This document shows positions 1-6,036 of a stretch of 10,487 nt of DNA, piece after piece. The stretch comes from an uncultured Variovorax sp. Its GTDB lineage: Bacteria; Pseudomonadota; Gammaproteobacteria; Burkholderiales; Burkholderiaceae. Under the pieces are notes generated by a model. It saw nothing but the letters and a program-made list of their open reading frames with translations, was not told the DNA's origin and did not search any database. Numbering within the stretch: position 1 is the stretch's first letter; each line of letters begins with the position of its first letter. The translations under genes and the position numbers were made by a program. The stretch covers positions 1-10,487 of the forward strand of contig CAMLCW010000176.1 of assembly GCA_946478645.1 (NCBI GenBank), in the 5' to 3' direction.

Positions 1-544
1 GGGCCACGTTGAAGAGCCAGAACGGCCGACACAGGAGCCGACCCTCGCGCGGTGCATGCTGCGTCCGCCCATCGGCCGTCGGATCCGGATCCACCTCCAC
101 GCGCCGGTCGCCTTTGGGGAAGGCGCGCTCGAAATGCACGCACATCACGGCACGTTCTCCGCGCCTGACCTGCGCTCCCAACGATGCCGCCTGCTTGTAG
201 GTCAGCCAGACGTTGGAGCTGTAGCCTTGCGCGATCGCTTCGTCCCAGAGAATCAGCACATTTGCGCCGCGATAGGCCTTGCCTGTCTTGCCGTTCCGGG
301 GCATCCCGCGGCCGGCCGCCCGCAGCCAACGGTCGCGGAACACATGGCCACCCTTCTCGAGCATGGCAATGATTCGGTCCGTAAGAATCTGGCGCGGGTC
401 CGTGCGGCATGCGGATCCCTCTTTCGATGCGTGATCGCTTCCTAGCGCTGCTTTTGGTGAGCCCTCGGGGGGTGCGGGGGGAACGCCCGCGTCAGCCGTG
501 GCATCGGGCTGAGATTGGCGAACGGGATTGCGTACTGCGCGCAT
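1..544 (-). CDS. ArdC-like antirestriction / ssDNA-binding protein, N-terminal part (runs off left edge)
   Basis: Reading the minus strand from the ATG at 544-542 gives 181 open codons with no stop before the window edge, so the C-terminal part is missing. A purine-rich ribosome site, AGAAAGG (552-558), stands 7 bases before this ATG and fixes the start. Residues 1-50 are a Pro/Ala-rich, probably disordered lead. Residues 50-140 show the ArdC/TraC N-terminal domain (PF08401 type): PRQILTDRIIAMLEKG at about 50-65, PRNGKTGKAYRGANVLILW at 82-100, and SSNVWLTYKQAASLG then VRRGERAV at 109-133. Family members bind single-stranded DNA and protect incoming plasmid DNA from restriction; a zinc-peptidase-like domain normally follows and would lie outside the window. 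The gene suggests that a plasmid, ICE or genomic island lies to the left. The family call is firm; antirestriction activity is inferred. Confidence 0.82.
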   Translation of the reverse strand, partial: MRAVRNPVRQSQPDATADAGVPPAPPEGSPKAALGSDHASKEGSACRTDPRQILTDRIIAMLEKGGHVFRDRWLRAAGRGMPRNGKTGKAYRGANVLILWDEAIAQGYSSNVWLTYKQAASLGAQVRRGERAVMCVHFERAFPKGDRRVEVDPDPTADGRTQHAPREGRLLCRPFWLFNVA

Positions 545-551
545 GACAGGG

Positions 552-558
552 CCTTTCT
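552..558 (-). promoter_or_regulatory. ribosome binding site of the ArdC-like gene
   Basis: AGAAAGG on the minus strand, 7 bases upstream of the ATG at 544. It decides the start, because the ArdC-like frame has no better-supported start. Confidence 0.55.
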
Positions 559-659
559 GCGGGATGTGCCGCGGTGGATGAAGATCTGCTTTCGGAGCCG
601 CCTCGACGCATCAAGAGCGAGCAATAGGGACGATGTCCAGGGACCGCCCGGAAGCCGCA

Positions 660-800
660 GCCGAACATCGAGAGGACCGGGTGAGGACGGTGGCGAAGCC
701 CGCGCCCTGGACATCGGAACGCGTGAGCTATGCGTCGATCAAGAGGTGGCTCGAGAGCGGACCCACCGCCGCACTGCCTGCCCAGGGGACCCGTGATGCG
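660..800 (+). pseudogene. probable remnant of an IS21-family transposase (IstA C-terminus), frameshifted
   Basis: Three short segments line up end to end only if the reading frame is switched twice. One frame gives EHREDRV (about 663-683), the next gives EARALDIGTR (about 697-726), and the first frame again gives SYASIKRWLESG followed by ALPAQGTRDA (about 726-796). The composite resembles the end of IS21-type IstA proteins, where a run such as 'ACARAL-IG-RSY-SIK--LE-GLD' precedes the stop. No intact istA or istB is present and no terminal repeats were found nearby. The match is from memory of the family and is short, so the call is tentative. It fits the debris between the ArdC-like gene and the AraC wreck, and the IS21-like repeats at the right edge. 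Confidence 0.35.
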
Positions 801-1102
801 ACTCGCAGCGACATCGCGCCTTGCTGCTGCCGCTCACACCCTGGGCATGCAACGACGCGTCGTCAAGAACTTGAGCGCGTCGGGCCAGCGAGAAAATCAA
901 TCCGGCGCCCGACATGCATGTGGCACGCCGTGCCATGGTCACCATCGGGCACGAACGCCGTGCCGGCATCGCAGAAGGTGGGCAAGCTGATGCGCACTCC
1001 ACGGTGACGCTCGGCAGCCAATCACGCGCCGCCCTCCTCCTATCCGCCCTGCCTGCAGCGCACTGGCGACGTTCCGCGCAAGCTTGGCCGGCGAGTCCGG
1101 GT
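801..1102. other. stretch with no recognisable gene
   Basis: About 300 bases between the IstA-like scrap and the AraC-type wreck. Open frames exist on both strands, but their products are Arg/Ala/Cys-rich with no motif I recognise, and they lack plausible ribosome sites. I see no tRNA, hairpin terminator or repeat here. It is most simply decayed accessory DNA. Confidence 0.5.
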
Positions 1103-1520
1103 TCAGCGTGACCGACCTTCGGACGGTCCGGAATCATCGCTCAGGAAGGCGGAATCGTTGGTCACGGTGGCGGAACACGCATCCACCGCGTGTTTGAGAG
1201 CCATGCGCCGACACGCCTCGCGCGCGGACATGCCGAAGCGCTGGCGAAAGCGCCTGCTGAAAACTGGCTGTCCGAAAAGCCGAAGGCGTAGGCGATGGCG
1301 CCGATGCTCAGCTGGCCGCTTCTGGGCTGCTACAGCTAGCCCAGGCTCTTGAGCAGGCGCATTTCGCGCAGGGGCGCATGCACGCTCATGTCCTGCGAAG
1401 AGAACAGGTGGTAGAGCTGGGCACGCGACAGTCCGGTGTCCCGCAACGATCGCTGCACGTCTGGCAGCGCCGCCTTGAAATTGCCTGTCATGCAACGCGC
1501 GAGCGCAAACGCGGACCTGC
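1103..1520 (-). pseudogene. AraC/XylS-family regulator remnant (C-terminal HTH domain only, broken)
   Basis: The minus strand carries most of an AraC double helix-turn-helix domain in pieces. The first helix-turn-helix reads DVQRSLRDTGLSRAQLYHLF and then MRLLKSLG, up to about 1336. Two in-frame TAG codons follow (after LKSLG and one codon later), yet the same frame then continues as SGQLSIGAIAYAFGFSDSQF. A one-base shift brings in the rest of the second helix-turn-helix, FSRRFRQRFGMSAREACRRM, and the tail ends at the stop at 1103. The N-terminal sensing domain is absent: upstream sequence is the promoter region of the transporter operon. At least three lesions make a functional product very unlikely. 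It may be the lost regulator of the neighbouring transporter, but that is only a guess from position. Confidence 0.8.
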
Positions 1521-1555
1521 CCTGCTGCGCGAACGGACGGCCTGCAGCCGCGCAG

Positions 1556-1570
1556 TTGCATCTGATGCAA
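1556..1570. promoter_or_regulatory. LysR-type box candidate upstream of the transporter operon
   Basis: TTGCATC-T-GATGCAA is a perfect inverted repeat with 7-base arms and one central base. It fits the T-N11-A pattern of LysR-type operators. A second, outer pair, GCGCA (1550-1554) and TGCGC (1575-1579), flanks it almost symmetrically. It ends 69 bases before the ATG of the binding-protein gene, a usual operator distance. No intact LysR gene lies in this window, so the regulator is unknown. Confidence 0.45.
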
Positions 1571-1626
1571 GCGTTGCGCACGCGCAGGCGCTCGTCGACG
1601 ATGCCGCCATCACAACGAACGACGCC

Positions 1627-1630
1627 GGAG
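1627..1630 (+). promoter_or_regulatory. ribosome binding site of the binding-protein gene
   Basis: GGAG, 9 bases upstream of the ATG at 1640. It supports this start over the in-frame upstream codons from 1436, which would place extra sequence before the signal peptide. Confidence 0.5.
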
Positions 1631-1639
1631 ACAACGACG

Positions 1640-2425
1640 ATGCACTCTCGAATTTTTCTCACCGGTCTGCGCCGCAGGACCCTCTGCCTCTTGCTTTCGA
1701 CCTGCGCCTGCATAGCCGCGGCCCACGCGCAAGGAAGCTACCGCATTGCGACCGAGGGCTCCTATCCCCCGTGGAGCTTCAAGGACGCGCAGGGAACGTT
1801 GCAGGGCTGGGACGTCGACATCGCGAAGGCGCTCTGCGAGAAGATGAAGGCCAGATGCGAGATCGTTGCCCAGGACTGGGACGGGATCATTCCCGGCCTC
1901 GTCGCGCGCAAGTACGACATGATCGTTGCGAGCATGGCCATCACGCCGCAGCGACGCGAGCGCGTGGCCTTCTCGGCCAAGTACAAGGACACCATCTCAC
2001 GCTTCGTCGCTCGCAAGGGGACGCCGCCGGACGTCAGCCCCGCCGCGCTCAAGGGAAAGACCATCGGCGTGCAGCGCGGCTCCGTCCAGGCGGCCTATCT
2101 CGCGCAGAACTACCGCGATGCCAATCTCAAGTTCTACGACACGCCGCAGGCGGCCGAACTCGACCTCGTCGCCGGCCGCGTGACGTACATCCTCGGCAAC
2201 ATGGTCACCTACCATGTCGGCTTCCTGAAAACGCCCGAGGCCAAGGATTTCGCGTTCACCGGGCCCGAGCTCAAGGGCGGCGTTCTCGGCGAGGGCAACG
2301 GCATCGCGGTACGCAAGGACGATGGGCAGACGCTCTCGCGCGTCAACGCCGCGCTGGAGGCGATCCGGGCCGATGGCACCTACGATCGCATCACGGCGAA
2401 GTACTTCCCGTTCAAGCTGATGTAG
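1640..2425 (+). CDS. periplasmic amino-acid ABC transporter binding protein, HisJ/LAO (PAAT) family
   Basis: A 261-residue exported solute-binding protein. Residues 1-30 form a signal peptide (Arg-rich start, hydrophobic stretch LCLLLSTCACIAAA, cleavage after AHA). The mature part follows HisJ/LAO closely: RIATEGSYPPW (35-45), GWDVDIAKALCEKM (56-69), VASMAITPQRRERVAF (96-111), LKGKTIGVQRGS (138-149) and AIRADGTYDRITAKYF (241-256). Cys66 and Cys73 match the HisJ disulfide, and Arg105 matches the Arg that grips the ligand carboxylate. At the position of HisJ Asp161, which holds the alpha-amino group, I read Asn187, so the ligand may not be a standard amino acid. It is the first gene of the transporter operon. 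Periplasmic cyclohexadienyl dehydratase (PheC) shares this fold, but the transporter context and HisJ-like C-terminus favour a binding protein. Confidence 0.92.
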   Translation: MHSRIFLTGLRRRTLCLLLSTCACIAAAHAQGSYRIATEGSYPPWSFKDAQGTLQGWDVDIAKALCEKMKARCEIVAQDWDGIIPGLVARKYDMIVASMAITPQRRERVAFSAKYKDTISRFVARKGTPPDVSPAALKGKTIGVQRGSVQAAYLAQNYRDANLKFYDTPQAAELDLVAGRVTYILGNMVTYHVGFLKTPEAKDFAFTGPELKGGVLGEGNGIAVRKDDGQTLSRVNAALEAIRADGTYDRITAKYFPFKLM

Positions 2426-2440
2426 GTGCCGCAGCTTCCG

Positions 2441-3112
2441 ATGGACTTCCTCCATGGTTTTGGTGGCCAGTTGTTCCTGGGCACCATCGTGACCCTGCAG
2501 CTCGCCGCGTGCTCCCTTGCGCTCGGCACACTGCTCGGGGCGGCCGTTTGCGCGCTGCAGCTCGCCGGCCATCGCGCGCTGCGGGCGCTCGGCGAAGGAT
2601 ATGCCGCGGTGATCCGCGGCATTCCCGACCTGCTCGTCGTCTTCGCGGTCTTCTTCGGCGGCTCTCTCACCCTCGCCACCCTGACCGGCCGCTATGTCGA
2701 GATCAACACGTTCCTCGCAGGCGTCATCGCGCTGGCGCTCTCGTTTGGCGCCTACGCGGCCGAGATCGCGAGGGGCGCGCTGCTGGCGGTGCCGAGGACG
2801 CAGCGGGAGGCCGCGAGGACGCTCGGGCTTTCGCGCCTCCAGGCGCTGCGCACGGTGGTGCTGCCCCAGGCGGCCCGCTTCGCGCTGGCGCCGTTTGGCA
2901 ACCAGTCGATCGTGCTGCTCAAGCAGACCTCGATCGTCTCCATCGTCGGATGCGACGAGCTCATGCGCAAGGCCGCGGAGGCTTCCGGCGCGACGCGCGA
3001 ACCGTTCACGATGTATCTCGCCACGGCCTGCATCTACCTTGTTCTGACCGGCTTCGCCACGCTCTGCCTCGAGTGGGGAGAGCGGCGCGGCGCGCGTCCC
3101 CTGGCCGGCTGA
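2441..3112 (+). CDS. amino-acid ABC transporter permease, HisQ-like
   Basis: A 223-residue inner-membrane permease (MetI-like domain) that forms half of the membrane channel with the next gene product. Hydrophobic segments occur near residues 11-40, 58-80, 90-115 and 190-212. IRGIPDLL (58-65) and the EAA loop EAARTLGLSRLQALR (123-137), which docks on the ATPase, are characteristic of the HisMQ group. I chose ATG 2441 because MDFLHGFGG matches where HisQ proteins begin. A GTG at 2426, directly after the stop of the preceding gene, is an alternative that adds five residues; neither start has a clear ribosome site. It is translated tightly after the binding-protein gene. Confidence 0.9.
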   Translation: MDFLHGFGGQLFLGTIVTLQLAACSLALGTLLGAAVCALQLAGHRALRALGEGYAAVIRGIPDLLVVFAVFFGGSLTLATLTGRYVEINTFLAGVIALALSFGAYAAEIARGALLAVPRTQREAARTLGLSRLQALRTVVLPQAARFALAPFGNQSIVLLKQTSIVSIVGCDELMRKAAEASGATREPFTMYLATACIYLVLTGFATLCLEWGERRGARPLAG

Positions 3113-3116
3113 TCCC

Positions 3117-3797
3117 ATGTTCGACATCACCCTCCTATGGTCCGTCGCCCCCGCGCTGCTCGAAGGTGCGTGGCTCACGCTGAAGCTCACCGCATCGGTG
3201 ATCTGCCTCGGCACGATCCTCGCCGTGCCTGTGGCGCTTTGCAAGAACGCGCGCGTGGCCGCGATCCGCGCCATGGCGCATGCCTACCTGCTCTTCTTTC
3301 GGGGCACGCCCGCGCTGGTGCAGCTTTTCCTCCTCTACTACGGGGCGGGGCAGTTTGACGTCATCCGCCACTCAGTGCTGTGGCCCGTGCTGCGGGATCC
3401 GTTCTGGTGCGTCGTGATCGCGTTGGGACTGAATTCCGCCGCCTACACGGGCAAGACGCTCGCAGCGGCGCTGGCGGCCGTTCCGCGCGGCACGCGGGAA
3501 GCGGCCCGCGTGCTCGGGCTCGCACGCGCGCACACCTTCTGGTTGGTCGAGCTGCCGCTTGCGGCACGCACGGCACTGCCGGCCTTCGGCAACGAGGTCA
3601 TCCTGACCTGCAAGGCCACTTCGCTCGCGAGCACCGTGACGCTGCTCGAACTCACCGGCACGGCCCGGCTGCTCACCTCAGAAACCTATGCACCGTACGA
3701 GGTCTTTCTCGGGGCTGGCATCGTCTACCTCGCTATCAACTACGCCCTGCTGCGCGGACTCCGCAGGCTGGAAGCTTCGCCCGGGCGCCGACACTGA
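3117..3797 (+). CDS. amino-acid ABC transporter permease, HisM-like
   Basis: A 226-residue membrane permease, the second channel subunit. It has a hydrophobic N-terminal segment (about 20-42), the family motif FFRGTPALVQLFLLYYG (60-76), the EAA loop REAARVLGLARAHTF (127-141) and NEVILTCKATSLASTVTLLEL (159-179, a typical HisM/ArtM stretch). The start ATG at 3117 follows the previous stop by four bases, which implies translational coupling. The ribosome site is weak. Length and motif order are normal for the family. It should pair with the HisQ-like protein and the downstream ATPase. Confidence 0.9.
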   Translation: MFDITLLWSVAPALLEGAWLTLKLTASVICLGTILAVPVALCKNARVAAIRAMAHAYLLFFRGTPALVQLFLLYYGAGQFDVIRHSVLWPVLRDPFWCVVIALGLNSAAYTGKTLAAALAAVPRGTREAARVLGLARAHTFWLVELPLAARTALPAFGNEVILTCKATSLASTVTLLELTGTARLLTSETYAPYEVFLGAGIVYLAINYALLRGLRRLEASPGRRH

Positions 3798-3810
3798 ATC
3801 GAGCATTCCC

Positions 3811-4398
3811 ATGAAATTCATCACCCTTGGACCGGCCGGCAGCAACCACGAATTCGTGACGCGCCGCTACCTCGACTTCCATGGACTCCAGCACACCGCA
3901 AGCCTGGCCCTAGCGCCGGACTTCGATCGATGCGCCGACGCCGTGCTGCGGGGGACCGCGGACTTCATGGTCCAGTGCGCCGTGCATCCCGAGACCGCTT
4001 CGACCGTCGCGAAGTGCTTCATCGGACTGCATCTGATCGACACCTTCATCGCGCCGAGCCAGGACCTAGCCATCCTCCAGCGCCACGATGCGGCGCAGCC
4101 CACGTCGCTCGCGGTCATGCGCCCCACCCTGCCCTACATCGACCGCCATCGCTGGCAGCAAATCGAGTTCGTGGAGACCGTTGCCGAGGTCACCCAGGGC
4201 GTGATCGACGGCCGGTATCGGGCCGGCGTGGGCTACGCCCGTGCGGCCCAACAGCACCCCGGTGAACTGCGCATCGCGCAGTTCATCGGCACGGTGGACG
4301 ACGCGTGGATGGTCTACGGCCGCACCCGCGTCCGTACGGGCGAACTGACGGCCTGGCGCGACAGCCCGGCTGCCGCGCTCTACAGGGGAGCGGCATGA
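3811..4398 (+). CDS. prephenate dehydratase / BacA-like domain protein within the ABC operon
   Basis: A 195-residue protein without a signal peptide, so probably cytoplasmic. It opens with MKFITLGPAGSNHEFVTRRY, which resembles the start of prephenate dehydratases (Y-LGPxGT) and of BacA prephenate decarboxylase (NTLGPEGT-SEYAA). The later rhythm also fits a two-lobed type 2 binding-protein fold: CADAVLRGTADFMVQCAVHP at 41-60, TVAEVTQGVIDGRYRAGVGY at 123-142 and DDAWMVYG at 163-170. I do not see the catalytic TRF motif of prephenate dehydratase, and there is no ACT domain, so ordinary dehydratase activity is doubtful. The gene starts 13 bases after the permease and its stop overlaps the ATPase start (ATGA at 4395-4398), so it belongs to the operon. 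It may instead bind or modify the imported compound. The real substrate is unknown. Confidence 0.7.
   Translation: MKFITLGPAGSNHEFVTRRYLDFHGLQHTASLALAPDFDRCADAVLRGTADFMVQCAVHPETASTVAKCFIGLHLIDTFIAPSQDLAILQRHDAAQPTSLAVMRPTLPYIDRHRWQQIEFVETVAEVTQGVIDGRYRAGVGYARAAQQHPGELRIAQFIGTVDDAWMVYGRTRVRTGELTAWRDSPAAALYRGAA
4384..4390 (+). promoter_or_regulatory. ribosome binding site of the ATPase gene
   Basis: AGGGGAG lies 4 bases before the ATG at 4395, inside the end of the preceding gene. It selects this start over the in-frame GTG/ATG codons further upstream. Confidence 0.5.
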
Positions 4399-5153
4399 GC
4401 CCGGGCACGGTGGCCGCCAACCGGCCGGTGATGGTGTCCGTCGAGGGCCTGTCGAAGGCTTTCGCGGCCCACAGGGTCCTCGACGACATCGATCTGAGCG
4501 TGGCAGCGGGTGAGCGCGTGGTGGTCTGCGGCCCGTCGGGTTCGGGGAAATCGACGCTCGCGAGGTGCATCAGCGGACTCGAGGGCTACGCCAGCGGCGC
4601 GGTGACGGTCAACGGGGTCGCCGTCTCGCCGCGGATGCGGCACGCCGATCTGGTGCGGGCCAACATCGGCATGGTGTTCCAGCAGTTCAACCTGTTCCCT
4701 CACCTCACGGTGCTCGAGAACTGCACCTTGGCGCAGCGCTGGGTCCGGCGCCGCTCCAAGAGCGAAGCCCGCGAGACGGCGCTCGAGTACCTCGCCAAGG
4801 TCCGGCTCGCCGCGAAGGCCTCGGCCTATCCCGCTCAGCTCTCGGGTGGACAGCAGCAGCGCGTGGCCATTGCCCGCGCGCTCTGCCTGACCCCCTCGGT
4901 CATGCTGTTCGACGAGGCCACGTCGGCGCTCGACCCCGAGATGGTCAAGGAAGTGCTCGAGACCATGATCCTCCTCGCGCGCGACGGCATGACGATGATC
5001 TGCATCACGCACGAGATGGGCTTCGCCCGCGCGGTCGCGGACAAGGTCGTCTTCATGGACGACGGCCGCGTCGTCCAGTCGGCACCACCCGGCGAGTTCT
5101 TCGGCGAAGGGGCCGACCCGCGGATCCGGAGATTCCTCAGCCAGGTCTTCTGA
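4395..5153 (+). CDS. amino-acid ABC transporter ATP-binding protein, HisP/GlnQ-like
   Basis: A 252-residue ATPase that powers the importer from the cytoplasmic face. All core motifs are intact: Walker A GPSGSGKS (46-53), Q-loop MVFQQFNLFPHLTVLEN (93-109), signature LSGGQQQRVAIARAL (149-163), Walker B VMLFDEATSALDPE (169-182) and the switch His206 in ITHEMGFAR. FQQFNLFPHLTVLEN and ITHEMGFAR are hallmarks of the polar amino acid family. The start overlaps the stop of the upstream gene (ATGA). It is the last gene of the operon and is convergent with the chorismate mutase gene, with only 27 bases between the two stops. Confidence 0.95.
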   Translation: MSPGTVAANRPVMVSVEGLSKAFAAHRVLDDIDLSVAAGERVVVCGPSGSGKSTLARCISGLEGYASGAVTVNGVAVSPRMRHADLVRANIGMVFQQFNLFPHLTVLENCTLAQRWVRRRSKSEARETALEYLAKVRLAAKASAYPAQLSGGQQQRVAIARALCLTPSVMLFDEATSALDPEMVKEVLETMILLARDGMTMICITHEMGFARAVADKVVFMDDGRVVQSAPPGEFFGEGADPRIRRFLSQVF

Positions 5154-5157
5154 TCCG

Positions 5158-5173
5158 GTGCGCCGGCGGGCAC
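5158..5173. terminator. weak hairpin between convergent genes
   Basis: GTGC and GCAC form a short stem around a GC-rich centre in the 27-base gap between the ATPase and chorismate mutase genes. There is no T tract on either strand, so a terminator role is only suggested by position. Confidence 0.2.
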
Positions 5174-5180
5174 GGGTCGA

Positions 5181-5777
5181 CTAGTTTGCGCACACGCGCG
5201 CCAGCCCGCGGTCCAGCGCGATCCCGTAAAGCGGCGGCAACCGGTTCGCCGCAGCGTGCCGTGCGGTGGCATCGGCCAGCTGCTTGCGGCAGTCGGTCCG
5301 AGCGCGAAGCGAGCGGGTCGCGATGAGTTCATCGATGAACCGCGGGCGCAGGCGGTCGAGCGCGGGGCGCAGCTCGCCGCGCAGATCGGCTCGAGTTTCT
5401 GCCGGCGCCCGCCCCACGCGCCGCCACTCGGCCATGAGCGCGAACTGGACGAGCTTGCTCGCTTCGATCTGGTCCGTGAAGAAGGCCGTCGCCACTTCAT
5501 GCGCCAGGCCCCGGTCGTTCGCCTCGCGCGCTGCTGCCGCGACGACCTGTCCTTCGCGCGGATCGCCCGGCGGATCTTCGACCGGCTGGCCTGTGTCCCA
5601 TTTGGTGAGCGCCACCTGGCGCGACAGGTCGAGCCGCACCGCGCTCATCGCGACGAGCCGCGAGAACCCAGTGCCCGGGTCAGGCCCGTGCGCATCCGAA
5701 GCGCACGCAAGCAAGACCATGCCGACCAGGCAGGCGCCGGCCGCCCGAAGGCCGGTTTCCAGATAAGGCAGCTGCAT
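5181..5777 (-). CDS. aroQ: exported chorismate mutase, AroQ gamma class (*AroQ)
   Basis: A 198-residue chorismate mutase (chorismate to prephenate) of the secreted all-helical class. Residues 1-31 are an export signal; LLAC at 22-25 could be a lipobox, making it a lipoprotein, or cleavage may follow the ASDA/HG region. The core reads MSAVRLDLSRQVALTKW (44-60), PVEDPP (65-70) and FFTDQIEASKLVQ (99-111). By comparison with the Mycobacterium tuberculosis secreted enzyme, Arg48, Lys59, Arg74, Ser107, Gln111 and Arg146 fall at active-site positions, and Cys163 and Cys196 match its disulfide. Three extra residues (PGD) appear in the loop before Arg74 compared with relatives I recall. The ATG at 5777 has a strong GGAGG site 5 bases upstream. 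It likely acts in the periplasm, where with a dehydratase it could feed phenylpyruvate formation. Confidence 0.88.
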   Translation of the reverse strand: MQLPYLETGLRAAGACLVGMVLLACASDAHGPDPGTGFSRLVAMSAVRLDLSRQVALTKWDTGQPVEDPPGDPREGQVVAAAAREANDRGLAHEVATAFFTDQIEASKLVQFALMAEWRRVGRAPAETRADLRGELRPALDRLRPRFIDELIATRSLRARTDCRKQLADATARHAAANRLPPLYGIALDRGLARVCAN

Positions 5778-5782
5778 AGGAA

Positions 5783-5787
5783 CCTCC
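5783..5787 (-). promoter_or_regulatory. ribosome binding site of the chorismate mutase gene
   Basis: GGAGG on the minus strand, 5 bases before the ATG at 5777. This near-consensus site fixes the start. Confidence 0.7.
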
Positions 5788-5812
5788 GATCCGAGCGGCC
5801 CGCCGGCGGCGC

Positions 5813-5834
5813 CGACGTCATCCGTTCGACGTCA
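5813..5834 (-). repeat. paired TGACGTCG repeats upstream of aroQ
   Basis: On the minus strand TGACGTCG occurs twice, separated by six bases (14 bases from start to start), ending 35 bases before the chorismate mutase start. Each copy contains the palindrome GACGTC. Spacing and location suit a regulator site near the promoter. No regulator can be assigned. Confidence 0.4.
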
Positions 5835-5919
5835 CGCCCAGCCTAGCGGCGTCGCGATGCCGCGTCGCCTGCAAACAATCCCAGTGGGGTTCCGTGCGCA
5901 GCGGGGCCGGTCACCCCCG

Positions 5920-5938
5920 CTCGCGGCGAATCCGCGAG
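5920..5938. repeat. short inverted repeat (hairpin)
   Basis: CTCGCGG-cgaat-CCGCGAG has a perfect 7-base stem with a 5-base loop, about 100 bases downstream of the Lrp-type gene on its own strand. No T tract follows on either strand. It could be a weak terminator for that gene or just GC-rich chance. Confidence 0.3.
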
Positions 5939-5995
5939 GACAGGCGGCGATGTCAGACGCGATGCAGACTGGTGGGCAGTGCCTGACCGCCTGGC

Positions 5996-6011
5996 TGCTC
6001 GGATCCGAGCA
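5996..6011. promoter_or_regulatory. perfect 16-bp palindrome in the aroQ/lrp-type spacer
   Basis: TGCTCGGATCCGAGCA is identical to its own reverse complement over 16 bases. It begins 26 bases past the stop of the Lrp-type gene and lies about 220 bases upstream of aroQ. With no loop it makes a poor terminator, so a dimeric protein site is more natural. No function is shown. Confidence 0.3.
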
Positions 6012-6036
6012 CAGAGATCGCCACGGCCATGGGAGC

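Noticed and set aside
442..714. 90-codon minus-strand frame near the ArdC-like gene start
   Set aside because: It overlaps the start of the ArdC-like gene in another frame and has no motif or ribosome site.
1120..1130. near-palindrome CGGACGGTCCG
   Set aside because: Short, with an odd centre, and inside the pseudogene tail; no gene start is placed to use it.
739..1137. 132-codon minus-strand frame in the left gap
   Set aside because: Composition is Arg/Ala/Cys-rich with no recognised motif, and it overlaps the end of the AraC wreck.
1640..2425. binding protein read as cyclohexadienyl dehydratase (PheC)
   Set aside because: The fold is shared, but the HisJ-like disulfide pair, C-terminal AIRADGTYDRITAKYF and the adjacent permease and ATPase genes favour a transporter subunit.
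1378..3183. 601-codon plus-strand open frame overlapping the binding-protein and first permease genes
   Set aside because: The product is Arg/Gly/Pro-rich with no motif; it is a shifted frame of genes that match known families.
1997..3274. 425-codon minus-strand frame opposite the transporter genes
   Set aside because: Antisense of well-identified genes; highly charged and without domains, as expected in GC-rich DNA.
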